Counted from the first letter of the stretch, positions 1 to 13,342 are shown. The stretch: DNA of 64,000 nt from Odiellus spinosus (GCA_963920705.1 CAWUCO010000207.1:930001-994000); one strand, 5' to 3'. Translations and numbers: made by a program. Notes: generated by a model from the letters alone, not told the origin.

Positions 1-399
1 ATCCAAAAATTTCCCAAGCGTAGATCCACAAATTTCCCAAGTGTAGAACCACAAATTTCCAAAGCGTAGATCCACAAATTTCCCAAGTGTAGATCCACAA
101 ATTTCCCAAGAGTAGATCCACAAATTTCCCAAGTGTAGATCCACAAATTTCCCAAGTGTAGATCCACAAATTCCCAAGTCTAGATCCACAAATTTCCCAA
201 GTGTAGATCCACAAATTTCCCAAGTATAGATCCAAAAATTTCCAAGTATAGATCCAATAATTTCCGGAGTGTAGATCTAATAATTTCCGTAGTGTAGATC
301 CACAAATTTCCCGAGTGTAGATCCACAAATTTCCCGAGTGTAGATCCACAAATTTCCCGAGTGTAGATCCACAAATTTCCCGAGTGAAGATCCACAAAT

Positions 400-3300
400 T
401 TCCCATGTATAGATCCACAAATTTCCCAAGTGTAGATCCACAAATTTCCAAAGCGTAGATCCACAAATTTCCCAAGTGTAGATCCACAAATTTCCCAAGA
501 GTAGATCCACAAATTTCCCAAGTGTAGATCCACAAATTTCCCAAGTGTAGATCCACAAATTCCCAAGTGTAGATCCACAAATTTCCCAAGTGTAGATCCA
601 CAAATTTCCAAGTATAGATACACAAATTTCCCGAGTGTATATCCACAAATTTCCCGAGTGTAGATCCACAAATTTCCCAAGTGTAGATCCACAAATTTCC
701 CAAGTGTAGATCCACAAATTTCCCAAGTGTAGATCCACAAATTTCAGAAGTATAGATTCACAAATTTAACGAGAATAGATCCACAAATTTCCTGAGTTTA
801 GATCCACAAATTTCCCGAGTGTATATCCACAAATTTCCCTAGTGTAGATCCACAAATTTCCCAAGTGTAGATCCACAAATTTCCCAAGTGTAGATCCACA
901 AATTTCCCAAGTGTAGATCCACAAATTTCCCAAGTATAGATCCACAAATTTCCAAGTATAGATCCAATAATTTCCGGAGTGTAGATCTAATAATTTCCGT
1001 AGTGTAGATCCACAAATTTCCCGAGTGTAGATCCACAAATTTCCCGAGTGTAGATCCACAAATTTCCAAGTATAGATCCACAAATTTCCCGAGTGTAGAT
1101 CCACAAATTTCCAAGTATAGATCCACAAATTTCCAAGTATATATCCAATAATTTCCGGAGTGTAGATCCAATCATTTCCGTAGTGTAGAGCCACAAATTT
1201 CCCGAGTTTAGATCCACAAATTTCCCGAGTGTAGATCCACAAATTTCCCGAGGGTAGATCCAGAAATTTCCCGAGTGTAGATCCACAAATTTCCCGAGTG
1301 TAGATCCACAAATTTCCCGAGTGAAGATCCACAAATTTCCCAAGTATAGATCCACAAATTTCCCAAGTGTAGATCCACAAATTTCCAAAGCGTAGATCCA
1401 CAAATTTCCCAAGTGTAGATCCACAAATTTCCCAAGAGTAGATCCACAAATTTCCCAAGTGTAGATCCACAAATTTCCCAAGTGTAGATCCACAAATTCC
1501 CAAGTGTAGATCCACAAATTTCCCAAGTGTAGATCCAAAAATTTCCAAGTATAGATCCACAAATTTCCAAGTATAAATCCAATAATTTCCGGAGTGTAGA
1601 TCCAATAATTTCCGTAGTGTAGATCCACAAATTTCCCGAGTGTAGATCCACAAATTTCCCGAGTGTAGATCCACAAAGTTCCCTAGTGTAGATCCACAAA
1701 TTTCCCTAGTGTAGATCCACAAATTTCCCGAGTGTAGATCCACAAATTTACCGAGTGTAGATCCACAAATTTACCGAGTGAAGATCCACAAATTTCCCAA
1801 GTATAGATCCACAAATTTCCCAAGTGTAGATCCACAAATTTCCCAAGTATAGATCCACAAATTTCCAAGTATAGATCCAATAATTTCCGGAGTGTAGATC
1901 TAATAATTTCCGTAGTGTAGATCCACAAATTTCCCGAGTGTAGATCCACAAATTTCTCGAGTGTAGATCCACAAATTTCCCGAGTGTAGATCCACAAATT
2001 TCCCGAGTGTAGATCCACAAATTTCCCGAGTGTAGATCCACAAATTTCCCGAGTGTAGATCCACAAATTTCCCGAGTGAAGATCCACAAATTTCCCAAGT
2101 ATAGATCCACAAATTTCCCAAGTGTAGATCCACAAATTTCCAAAGCGTAGATCCACAAATTTCCCAAGTGTAGATCCACAAATTTCCCAAGAGTAGATCC
2201 GCAAATTTCCCAAGTGTAGATCCACAAATTTAACAAGTGTAGATCCACAAATTTCCCAAGTGTAGATCCACAAATTTCCCAATTGTAGATCATCAAATTT
2301 CCCAAGTGTAGATCAACAAATTTCCCAAGTGTAGATCCACAAATTTCCCAAGTGTAGATCCACAAATTTCCCAAGTGTAGATCCACAAATTCCCAAGTGT
2401 AGATCCACAAATTTCCCAAGTGTAGATCCAAAAATTTCCAAGTATAGATCCACAAATTTCCAAGTATAGATCCAATAATTTCCGGAGTGTATACCCAATA
2501 ATTTCCGTAGTGTAGATCCACAAATTTCCCGAGAATAGATCCACAAATTTCCTGAGTTTAGATCCACAAATTTCCCGAGTGTATATCCACAAATTTTCCG
2601 AGTGTAGATCCACAAATTTCCCAAGTGTAGATCCACAAATTTCCCAAGTATAGATCCACAAATTTCCAAGTATAGATCCAATAATTTCCGGAGTGTAGAT
2701 CCAATAATTTCCGTAGTGTAGATCCACAAATTTCCCTAGTGTAGATCCAAATAATCCCGAGTGTAGATCCACAAATTTCCCGAGTGTAGATCCACAAATT
2801 TCCCAAGTATAGATCCACAAATTTCCCAAGTGTAGATCCACAAATTTCCAAAGCGTAGATCCACAAATTTCCCAAGTGTAGATCCACAAATTTCCCAAGA
2901 GTAGATCCGCAAATTTCCCAAGTGTAGATCCACAAATTTAACAAGTGTAGATCCACAAATTTCCCAAGTGTAGATCCACAAATTTCCCAAATGTAGATCA
3001 TCAAATTTCCCAAGTGTAGATCCACAAATTCCCAAGTGTAGATCCACAAATTTCCCAAGTGTAGATCCAAAAATTTCCCAAGAGTAGATCCACAAATTTC
3101 CCAAGTGTAGATCCACAAATTTCCCAAGTGTAGATCCACAAATTCCCAAGTGTAGATCCACAAATTTCCCAAGTGTAGATCCACAAATTTCCAAGTATAG
3201 ATCCACAAATTTCCAAGTATAGATCCAATAATTTCCGGAGTGTAGATCCAATAATTTCCGTAGTGTAGATCCACAAATTTCCCGAGTGTAGATCCACAAA

Positions 3301-3787
3301 TTTCCCGAGTGTAGATCCACAAATTTCCCTAGTGTAGATCCACAAATTTCCCTAGTGTAGATCCACAAATTTCCCGAGTGTAGATCCACAAATTTACCGA
3401 GTGTAGATCCACAAATTTCCCGAGTGAAGATCCACAAATTTCCCGAGTATAGATCCACAAATTTCCCAAGTGTAGATCCACAAATTTCCCAAGTATAGAT
3501 CCACAAATTTCCAAGTATAGATCCAATAATTTCCGGAGTGTAGATCTAATAATTTCCGTAGTGTAGATCCACAAATTTCCCGAGTGTAGATCCACAAATT
3601 TCTCGAGTGTAGATCCACAAATTTCCCGAGTGTAGATCCACAAATTTCCCGAGTGTAGATCCACAAATTTCCCGAGTGTAGATCCACAAATTTCCCGAGT
3701 GTAGATCCACAAATTTCCCGAGTGAAGATCCACAAATTTCCCAAGTATAGATCCACAAATTTCCCAAGTGTAGATCCACAAATTTCC
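400..3787 (+). repeat. Large block A, copy 1 (3,388 bp)
   Basis: This segment matches 5,772-9,137 at offsets that step from 5,372 to 5,327 to 5,350. The two steps are explained by a 45-bp pair of units present only here (around 1,070-1,115) and by one extra 23-bp unit in the other copy (opposite about 2,595-2,640). The right edge is sharp: position 3,788 starts an AAAGCG unit while the partner continues with CCCAAGTATAG. The segment contains two pairs of CCCTAG units (1,681 and 3,327). Confidence 0.75.
1683..3328 (+). repeat. HOR unit, 1,646-bp form
   Basis: This unit runs from one CCCTAG pair to the next. It agrees with the following 1,510-bp unit (3,329-4,838) over most of its length at an offset of 1,646; the extra 136 bp amounts to six monomers. 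The matching copy within block A copy 2 starts at 7,010. Confidence 0.65.
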
Positions 3788-4838
3788 AAAGCGTAGATCC
3801 ACAAATTTCCCAAGTGTAGATCCACAAATTTCCCAAGAGTAGATCCGCAAATTTCCCAAGTGTAGATCCACAAATTTAACAAGTGTAGATCCACAAATTT
3901 CCCAAGTGTAGATCCACAAATTTCCCAAATGTAGATCATCAAATTTCCCAAGTGTAGATCAACAAATTTCCCAAGTGTAGATCCACAAATTTCCCAAGTG
4001 TAGATCCACAAATTTCCCAAGTGTAGATCCAAAAATTTCCAAGTATAGATCCACAAATTTCCAAGTATAGATCCAATAATTTCCGGAGTGTATACCCAAT
4101 AATTTCCGTAGTGTAGATCCACAAATTTCCCGAGAATAGATCCACAAATTTCCTGAGTTTAGATCCACAAATTTCCCGAGTGTATATCCACAAATTTCCC
4201 GAGTGTAGATCCACAAATTTCCCAAGTGTAGATCAACAAATTTCCCAAGTGTAGATCCACAAATTTCCCAAGTATAGATCCACAAATTTCCAAGTATAGA
4301 TCCAATAATTTCCGGAGTGTAGATCCAATAATTTCCGTAGTGTAGATCCACAAATTTCCCTAGTGTAGATCCAAATAATCCCGAGTGTAGATCCACAAAT
4401 TTCCCGAGTGTAGATCCACAAATTTCCCAAGTATAGATCCACAAATTTCCCAAGTGTAGATCCACAAATTTCCAAAGCGTAGATCCACAAATTTCCCAAG
4501 TGTAGATCCACAAATTTCCCAAGAGTAGATCCGCAAATTTCCCAAGTGTAGATCCACAAATTTAACAAGTGTAGATCCACAAATTTCCCAAGTGTAGATC
4601 CACAAATTTCCCAAATGTAGATCATCAAATTTCCCAAGTGTAGATCCACAAATTCCCAAGTGTAGATCCACAAATTTCCCAAGTGTAGATCCAAAAATTT
4701 CCAAGTATAGATCCACAAATTTCCAAGTATAGATCCAATAATTTCCGGAGTGTAGACCCAATAATTTCCGTTGTGTAGATCCACAAATTTCCCGAGAATA
4801 GATCCACAAATTTCCTGAGTTTAGATCCACAAATTTCC
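3329..4838 (+). repeat. HOR unit, 1,510-bp form, copy a
   Basis: This unit matches 9,822-11,331 at an offset of 6,493 and 11,332-12,841 at 8,003. It reads AAATTTCCTGAG near 4,151, where the two later copies read AAACTTCCTGAG, so it lies outside the later pair in the duplication tree. Confidence 0.7.
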
Positions 4839-5771
4839 CGAGTGTATATCCACAAATTTCCCGAGTGTAGATCCACAAATTTCCCAAGTGTAGATCAACA
4901 AATTTCCCAAGTGTAGATCCACAAATTTCCCAAGTATAGATCCACAAATTTCCAAGTATAGATCCAATAATTTCCGGAGTGTAGATCCAATAATTTCCGT
5001 AGTGTAGATCCACAAATTTCCCTAGTGTAGATCCAAATAATCCCGAGTGTAGATCCACAAATTTCCCGAGTGTAGATCCACAAATTTCCCAAGTATAGAT
5101 CCACAAATTTCCCAAGTGTAGATCCACAAATTTCCAAAGCGTAGATCCACAAATTTCCCAAGTGTAGATCCACAAATTTCCCAAGAGTAGATCCGCAAAT
5201 TTCCCAAGTGTAGATCCACAAATTTAACAAGTGTAGATCCACAAATTTCCCAAGTGTAGATCCACAAATTTCCCAAATGTAGATCATCAAATATCCCAAG
5301 TGTAGATCCACAAATTCCCAAGTGTAGATCCACAAATTTCCCAAGTGTAGATCCAAAAATTTCCCAAGAGTAGATCCACAAATTTCCCAAGTGTAGATCC
5401 ACAAATTTCCCAAGTGTAGATCCACAAATTCCCAAGTGTAGATCCACAAATTTCCCAAGTGTAGATCCACAAATTTCCAAGTATAGATCCACAAATTTCC
5501 AAGTATAGATCCAATAATTTCCGGAGTGTAGATCCAATAATTTCCGTAGTGTAGATCCACAAATTTCCCGAGTGTAGATCCACAAATTTCCCGAGTGTAG
5601 ATCCACAAATTTCCCTAGTGTAGATCCACAAATTTCCCTAGTGTAGATCCACAAATTTCCCGAGTGTAGATCCACAAATTTACCGAGTGTAGATCCACAA
5701 ATTTCCCGAGTGAAGATCCACAAATTTCCCGAGTATAGATCCACAAATTTCCCAAGTGTAGATCCACAAAT

Positions 5772-8700
5772 TTCCCAAGTATAGATCCACAAATTTCCCA
5801 AGTGTAGATCCACAAATTTCCAAAGCGTAGATCCACAAATTTCCCAAGTGTAGATCCACAAATTTCCCAAGAGTAGATCCACAAATTTCCCAAGTGTAGA
5901 TCCACAAATTTCCCAAGTGTAGATCCACAAATTCCCAAGTGTAGATCCACAAATTTCCCAAGTGTAGATCCACAAATTTCCAAGTATAGATACACAAATT
6001 TCCCGAGTGTATATCCACAAATTTCCCGAGTGTAGATCCACAAATTTCCCAAGTGTAGATCCACAAATTTCCCAAGTGTAGATCCACAAATTTCCCAAGT
6101 GTAGATCCACAAATTTCAGAAGTATAGATTCACAAATTTAACGAGAATAGATCCACAAATTTCCTGAGTTTAGATCCACAAATTTCCCGAGTGTATATCC
6201 ACAAATTTCCCTAGTGTAGATCCACAAATTTCCCAAGTGTAGATCCACAAATTTCCCAAGTGTAGATCCACAAATTTCCCAAGTGTAGATCCACAAATTT
6301 CCCAAGTATAGATCCACAAATTTCCAAGTATAGATCCAATAATTTCCGGAGTGTAGATCTAATAATTTCCGTAGTGTAGATCCACAAATTTCCCGAGTGT
6401 AGATCCACAAATTTCCCGAGTGTAGATCCACAAATTTCCAAGTATAGATCCACAAATTTCCAAGTATATATCCAATAATTTCCGGAGTGTAGATCCAATC
6501 ATTTCCGTAGTGTAGAGCCACAAATTTCCCGAGTTTAGATCCACAAATTTCCCGAGTGTAGATCCACAAATTTCCCGAGGGTAGATCCAGAAATTTCCCG
6601 AGTGTAGATCCACAAATTTCCCGAGTGTAGATCCACAAATTTCCCGAGTGAAGATCCACAAATTTCCCAAGTATAGATCCACAAATTTCCCAAGTGTAGA
6701 TCCACAAATTTCCAAAGCGTAGATCCACAAATTTCCCAAGTGTAGATCCACAAATTTCCCAAGAGTAGATCCACAAATTTCCCAAGTGTAGATCCACAAA
6801 TTTCCCAAGTGTAGATCCACAAATTCCCAAGTGTAGATCCACAAATTTCCCAAGTGTAGATCCACAAATTTCCAAGTATAGATCCACAAATTTCCAAGTA
6901 TAAATCCAATAATTTCCGGAGTGTAGATCCAATAATTTCCGTAGTGTAGATCCACAAATTTCCCGAGTGTAGATCCACAAATTTCCCGAGTGTAGATCCA
7001 CAAATTTCCCTAGTGTAGATCCACAAATTTCCCTAGTGTAGATCCACAAATTTCCCGAGTGTAGATCCACAAATTTACCGAGTGTAGATCCACAAATTTA
7101 CCGAGTGAAGATCCACAAATTTCCCAAGTATAGATCCACAAATTTCCCAAGTGTAGATCCACAAATTTCCCAAGTATAGATCCACAAATTTCCAAGTATA
7201 GATCCAATAATTTCCGGAGTGTAGATCTAATAATTTCCGTAGTGTAGATCCACAAATTTCCCGAGTGTAGATCCACAAATTTCTCGAGTGTAGATCCACA
7301 AATTTCCCGAGTGTAGATCCACAAATTTCCCGAGTGTAGATCCACAAATTTCCCGAGTGTAGATCCACAAATTTCCCGAGTGTAGATCCACAAATTTCCC
7401 GAGTGAAGATCCACAAATTTCCCAAGTATAGATCCACAAATTTCCCAAGTGTAGATCCACAAATTTCCAAAGCGTAGATCCACAAATTTCCCAAGTGTAG
7501 ATCCACAAATTTCCCAAGAGTAGATCCGCAAATTTCCCAAGTGTAGATCCACAAATTTAACAAGTGTAGATCCACAAATTTCCCAAGTGTAGATCCACAA
7601 ATTTCCCAATTGTAGATCATCAAATTTCCCAAGTGTAGATCAACAAATTTCCCAAGTGTAGATCCACAAATTTCCCAAGTGTAGATCCACAAATTTCCCA
7701 AGTGTAGATCCACAAATTCCCAAGTGTAGATCCACAAATTTCCCAAGTGTAGATCCAAAAATTTCCAAGTATAGATCCACAAATTTCCAAGTATAGATCC
7801 AATAATTTCCGGAGTGTATACCCAATAATTTCCGTAGTGTAGATCCACAAATTTCCCGAGAATAGATCCACAAATTTCCTGAGTTTAGATCCACAAATTT
7901 CCCGAGTGTATATCCACAAATTTCCCGAGTGTAGATCCACAAATTTCCCAAGTGTAGATCAACAAATTTCCCAAGTGTAGATCCACAAATTTCCCAAGTA
8001 TAGATCCACAAATTTCCAAGTATAGATCCAATAATTTCCGGAGTGTAGATCCAATAATTTCCGTAGTGTAGATCCACAAATTTCCCTAGTGTAGATCCAA
8101 ATAATCCCGAGTGTAGATCCACAAATTTCCCGAGTGTAGATCCACAAATTTCCCAAGTATAGATCCACAAATTTCCCAAGTGTAGATCCACAAATTTCCA
8201 AAGCGTAGATCCACAAATTTCCCAAGTGTAGATCCACAAATTTCCCAAGAGTAGATCCGCAAATTTCCCAAGTGTAGATCCACAAATTTAACAAGTGTAG
8301 ATCCACAAATTTCCCAAGTGTAGATCCACAAATTTCCCAAATGTAGATCAACAAATTTCCCAAGTGTAGATCCACAAATTCCCAAGTGTAGATCCACAAA
8401 TTTCCCAAGTGTAGATCCAAAAATTTCCCAAGAGTAGATCCACAAATTTCCCAAGTGTAGATCCACAAATTTCCCAAGTGTAGATCCACAAATTCCCAAG
8501 TGTAGATCCACAAATTTCCCAAGTGTAGATCCACAAATTTCCAAGTATAGATCCACAAATTTCCAAGTATAGATCCAATAATTTCCGGAGTGTAGATCCA
8601 ATAATTTCCGTAGTGTAGATCCACAAATTTCCCGAGTGTAGATCCACAAATTTCCCGAGTGTAGATCCACAAATTTCCCTAGTGTAGATCCACAAATTTC

Positions 8701-9137
8701 CCTAGTGTAGATCCACAAATTTCCCGAGTGTAGATCCACAAATTAACCGAGTGTAGATCCACAAATTTCCCGAGTGAAGATCCACAAATTTCCCGAGTAT
8801 AGATCCACAAATTTCCCAAGTGTAGATCCACAAATTTCCCAAGTATAGATCCACAAATTTCCAAGTATAGATCCAATAATTTCCGGAGTGTAGATCTAAT
8901 AATTTCCGTAGTGTAGATCCAAAAATTTCCCGAGTGTAGATCCACAAATTTCTCGAGTGTAGATCCACAAATTTCCCGAGTGTAGATCCACAAATTTCCC
9001 GAGTGTAGATCCACAAATTTCCCGAGTGTAGATCCACAAATTTCCCGAGTGTAGATCCACAAATTTCCCGAGTGAAGATCCACAAATTTCCCAAGTATAG
9101 ATCCACAAATTTCCCAAGTGTAGATCCACAAATTTCC
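5772..9137 (+). repeat. Large block A, copy 2 (3,366 bp)
   Basis: This is the second copy of the block at 400-3,787; its length is that of copy 1 minus 45 plus 23 bp. It carries the same run of CTCGAG, TTTAACAAG, CCCAAATG and GATCATC variants in the same order. It differs by a few substitutions, for example AATTAACC near 8,741 where copy 1 has AATTTACC. At 9,138 it switches to sequence that matches 2,6xx-4,838 at an offset of 6,493. Confidence 0.73.
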
Positions 9138-9821
9138 CAAGTATAGATCCACAAATTTCCAAGTATAGATCCAATAATTTCCGGAGTGTAGATCCAATAA
9201 TTTCCGTAGTGTAGATCCACAAATTTCCCTAGTGTAGATCCAAATAATCCCGAGTGTAGATCCACAAATTTCCCGAGTGTAGATCCACAAATTTCCCAAG
9301 TATAGATCCACAAATTTCCCAAGTGTAGATCCACAAATTTCCAAAGCGTAGATCCACAAATTTCCCAAGTGTAGATCCACAAATTTCCCAAGAGTAGATC
9401 CGCAAATTTCCCAAGTGTAGATCCACAAATTTAACAAGTGTAGATCCACAAATTTCCCAAGTGTAGATCCACAAATTTCCCAAATGTAGATCATCAAATT
9501 TCCCAAGTGTAGATCCACAAATTCCCAAGTGTAGATCCACAAATTTCCCAAGTGTAGATCCAAAAATTTCCCAAGAGTAGATCCACAAATTTCCCAAGTG
9601 TAGATCCACAAATTTCCCAAGTGTAGATCCACAAATTCCCAAGTGTAGATCCACAAATTTCCCAAGTGTAGATCCACAAATTTCCAAGTATAGATCCACA
9701 AATTTCCAAGTATAGATCCAATAATTTCCGGAGTGTAGATCCAATAATTTCCGTAGTGTAGATCCACAAATTTCCCGAGTGTAGATCCACAAATTTCCCG
9801 AGTGTAGATCCACAAATTTCC

Positions 9822-11331
9822 CTAGTGTAGATCCACAAATTTCCCTAGTGTAGATCCACAAATTTCCCGAGTGTAGATCCACAAATTAACCGAGTGTAGA
9901 TCCACAAATTTCCCGAGTGAAGATCCACAAATTTCCCGAGTATAGATCCACAAATTTCCCAAGTGTAGATCCACAAATTTCCCAAGTATAGATCCACAAA
10001 TTTCCAAGTATAGATCCAATAATTTCCGGAGTGTAGATCTAATAATTTCCGTAGTGTAGATCCACAAATTTCCCGAGTGTAGATCCACAAATTTCTCGAG
10101 TGTAGATCCACAAATTTCCCGAGTGTAGATCCACAAATTTCCCGAGTGTAGATCCACAAATTTCCCGAGTGTAGATCCACAAATTTCCCGAGTGTAGATC
10201 CACAAATTTCCCGAGTGAAGATCCACAAATTTCCCAAGTATAGATCCACAAATTTCCCAAGTGTAGATCCACAAATTTCCAAAGCGTAGATCCACAAATT
10301 TCCCAAGTGTAGATCCACAAATTTCCCAAGAGTAGATCCGCAAATTTCCCAAGTGTAGATCCACAAATTTAACAAGTGTAGATCCACAAATTTCCCAAGT
10401 GTAGATCCACAAATTTCCCAAATGTAGATCATCAAATTTCCCAAGTGTAGATCAACAAATTTCCCAAGTGTAGATCCACAAATTTCCCAAGTGTAGATCC
10501 ACAAATTTCCCAAGTGTAGATCCAAAAATTTCCAAGTATAGATCCACAAATTTCCAAGTATAGATCCAATAATTTCCGGAGTGTATACCCAATAATTTCC
10601 GTAGTGTAGATCCACAAATTTCCCGAGAATAGATCCACAAACTTCCTGAGTTTAGATCCACAAATTTCCCGAGTGTATATCCACAAATTTCCCGAGTGTA
10701 GATCCACAAATTTCCCAAGTGTAGATCAACAAATTTCCCAAGTGTAGATCCACAAATTTCCCAAGTATAGATCCACAAATTTCCAAGTATAGATCCAATA
10801 ATTTCCGGAGTGTAGATCCAATAATTTCCGTAGTGTAGATCCACAAATTTCCCTAGTGTAGATCCAAATAATCCCGAGTGTAGATCCACAAATTTCCCGA
10901 GTGTAGATCCACAAATTTCCCAAGTATAGATCCACAAATTTCCCAAGTGTAGATCCACAAATTTCCAAAGCGTAGATCCACAAATTTCCCAAGTGTAGAT
11001 CCACAAATTTCCCAAGAGTAGATCCGCAAATTTCCCAAGTGTAGATCCACAAATTTAACAAGTGTAGATCCACAAATTTCCCAAGTGTAGATCCACAAAT
11101 TTCCCAAATGTAGATCATCAAATTTCCCAAGTGTAGATCCACAAATTCCCAAGTGTAGATCCACAAATTTCCCAAGTGTAGATCCAAAAATTTCCAAGTA
11201 TAGATCCACAAATTTCCAAGTATAGATCCAATAATTTCCGGAGTGTAGACCCAATAATTTCCGTTGTGTAGATCCACAAATTTCCCGAGAATAGATCCAC
11301 AAATTTCCTGAGTTTAGATCCACAAATTTCC
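9822..11331 (+). repeat. HOR unit, 1,510-bp form, copy b
   Basis: This unit is directly followed by an almost identical 1,510-bp unit. The upstream sequence 9,118-9,821 also continues the match to 2,625-3,328, so the whole stretch 9,118-11,331 copies 2,625-4,838. The private change AAACTTCC near 10,639 is shared only with copy c. Confidence 0.75.
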
Positions 11332-12841
11332 CTAGTGTAGATCCACAAATTTCCCTAGTGTAGATCCACAAATTTCCCGAGTGTAGATCCACAAATTAAC
11401 CGAGTGTAGATCCACAAATTTCCCGAGTGAAGATCCACAAATTTCCCGAGTATAGATCCACAAATTTCCCAAGTGTAGATCCACAAATTTCCCAAGTATA
11501 GATCCACAAATTTCCAAGTATAGATCCAATAATTTCCGGAGTGTAGATCTAATAATTTCCGTAGTGTAGATCCACAAATTTCCCGAGTGTAGATCCACAA
11601 ATTTCTCGAGTGTAGATCCACAAATTTCCCGAGTGTAGATCCACAAATTTCCCGAGTGTAGATCCACAAATTTCCCGAGTGTAGATCCACAAATTTCCCG
11701 AGTGTAGATCCACAAATTTCCCGAGTGAAGATCCACAAATTTCCCAAGTATAGATCCACAAATTTCCCAAGTGTAGATCCACAAATTTCCAAAGCGTAGA
11801 TCCACAAATTTCCCAAGTGTAGATCCACAAATTTCCCAAGAGTAGATCCGCAAATTTCCCAAGTGTAGATCCACAAATTTAACAAGTGTAGATCCACAAA
11901 TTTCCCAAGTGTAGATCCACAAATTTCCCAAATGTAGATCATCAAATTTCCCAAGTGTAGATCAACAAATTTCCCAAGTGTAGATCCACAAATTTCCCAA
12001 GTGTAGATCCACAAATTTCCCAAGTGTAGATCCAAAAATTTCCAAGTATAGATCCACAAATTTCCAAGTATAGATCCAATAATTTCCGGAGTGTATACCC
12101 AATAATTTCCGTAGTGTAGATCCACAAATTTCCCGAGAATAGATCCACAAACTTCCTGAGTTTAGATCCACAAATTTCCCGAGTGTATATCCACAAATTT
12201 CCCGAGTGTAGATCCACAAATTTCCCAAGTGTAGATCAACAAATTTCCCAAGTGTAGATCCACAAATTTCCCAAGTATAGATCCACAAATTTCCAAGTAT
12301 AGATCCAATAATTTCCGGAGTGTAGATCCAATAATTTCCGTAGTGTAGATCCACAAATTTCCCTAGTGTAGATCCAAATAATCCCGAGTGTAGATCCACA
12401 AATTTCCCGAGTGTAGATCCACAAATTTCCCAAGTATAGATCCACAAATTTCCCAAGTGTAGATCCACAAATTTCCAAAGCGTAGATCCACAAATTTCCC
12501 AAGTGTAGATCCACAAATTTCCCAAGAGTAGATCCGCAAATTTCCCAAGTGTAGATCCACAAATTTAACAAGTGTAGATCCACAAATTTCCCAAGTGTAG
12601 ATCCACAAATTTCCCAAATGTAGATCATCAAATTTCCCAAGTGTAGATCCACAAATTCCCAAGTGTAGATCCACAAATTTCCCAAGTGTAGATCCAAAAA
12701 TTTCCAAGTATAGATCCACAAATTTCCAAGTATAGATCCAATAATTTCCGGAGTGTAGACCCAATAATTTCCGTTGTGTAGATCCACAAATTTCCCGAGA
12801 ATAGATCCACAAATTTCCTGAGTTTAGATCCACAAATTTCC
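11332..12841 (+). repeat. HOR unit, 1,510-bp form, copy c (tandem to b)
   Basis: This is a tandem duplicate of 9,822-11,331; every landmark recurs exactly 1,510 bp later, including AAACTTCC near 12,149. At 12,842 the sequence resumes agreement with 4,839 onwards. Confidence 0.78.
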
Positions 12842-13093
12842 CGAGTGTATATCCACAAATTTCCCGAGTGTAGATCCACAAATTTCCCAAGTGTAGATCA
12901 ACAAATTTCCCAAGTGTAGATCCACAAATTTCCCAAGTATAGATCCACAAATTTCCAAGTATAGATCCAATAATTTCCGGAGTGTAGATCCAATAATTTC
13001 CGTGGTGTAGATCCACAAATTTCCCTAGTGTAGATCCAAATAATCCCAAGTGTAGATCCACAAATTTCCCGAGTGTAGATCCACAAATTTCCC
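12842..13093 (+). repeat. Copy of 4,839-5,090
   Basis: This short block matches 4,839-5,090 at an offset of 8,003, with small changes (CCGTGGTG near 13,000 for CCGTAGTG; AATCCCAAG near 13,040 for AATCCCGAG). The match ends at about 13,094, which I take as the domain I/II junction. Confidence 0.65.
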
Positions 13094-13202
13094 GAGTGTA
13101 GATCCACAAATTTCCCGAGTGTAGATCCACAAATTTTCCAAGTGCAGATCCACAAATTTCCCTAGTGTGGATCCACAAATTTCCCAAGTGTAGATCCACA
13201 AA

Positions 13203-13342
13203 TTTCAGAAGTATAGATTCACAAATTTCCCGAGTATAGGTTCACGAATTTCCCGAGTATAGATCCACAAATTTTGCTTTGTATAGATCCAAATTTTTCT
13301 TTGTATAGATCCAAATCTCTCTTTGTATAGATCCACAAATTT
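13203..13342 (+). repeat. T-rich block 1
   Basis: This block runs from TTTCAGAAGTATAGATTCAC through GGTTCACGAA, then ATTTTGCTTTG (13,271), AAATTTTTCTTTG and AAATCTCTCTTTG to a normal unit. The three T-rich units are 24, 22 and 22 bp long and have lost the CCC tail. They are the most diverged units in the satellite. A GGATCC site lies upstream at 13,169. Confidence 0.82.

Larger units (their letters stand above)
1..13093 (+). repeat. HOR domain I (1.5-1.65 kb higher-order units)
   Basis: This domain lacks the T-rich block, the GGATCC variant and the GTTGATCC variant that mark later domains. Its landmarks are paired CCCTAGTG units starting at 1,681, 3,327, 5,613, 7,008, 8,677, 9,820 and 11,330 (spacings 1,646, 2,286, 1,395, 1,669, 1,143 and 1,510), the unit TTTAACAAGTG followed by CCCAAATG and GATCATC, and the short unit CCAAATAATCCCGAG (2,747, 4,368, 5,034, 8,097, 9,241, 10,864, 12,374). 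The irregular spacing comes from larger duplications listed separately. The domain ends at about 13,093, where agreement with 4,839-5,090 stops and domain II variants begin. No gene is present. Confidence 0.8.

Noticed and set aside
13203-13342. T-rich block as a transposon remnant, LTR or terminator
   Set aside because: It keeps the GTATAGATCC boxes in unit register, has no terminal repeats or target-site duplication, and no hairpin precedes the T runs. It is a diverged set of monomers.
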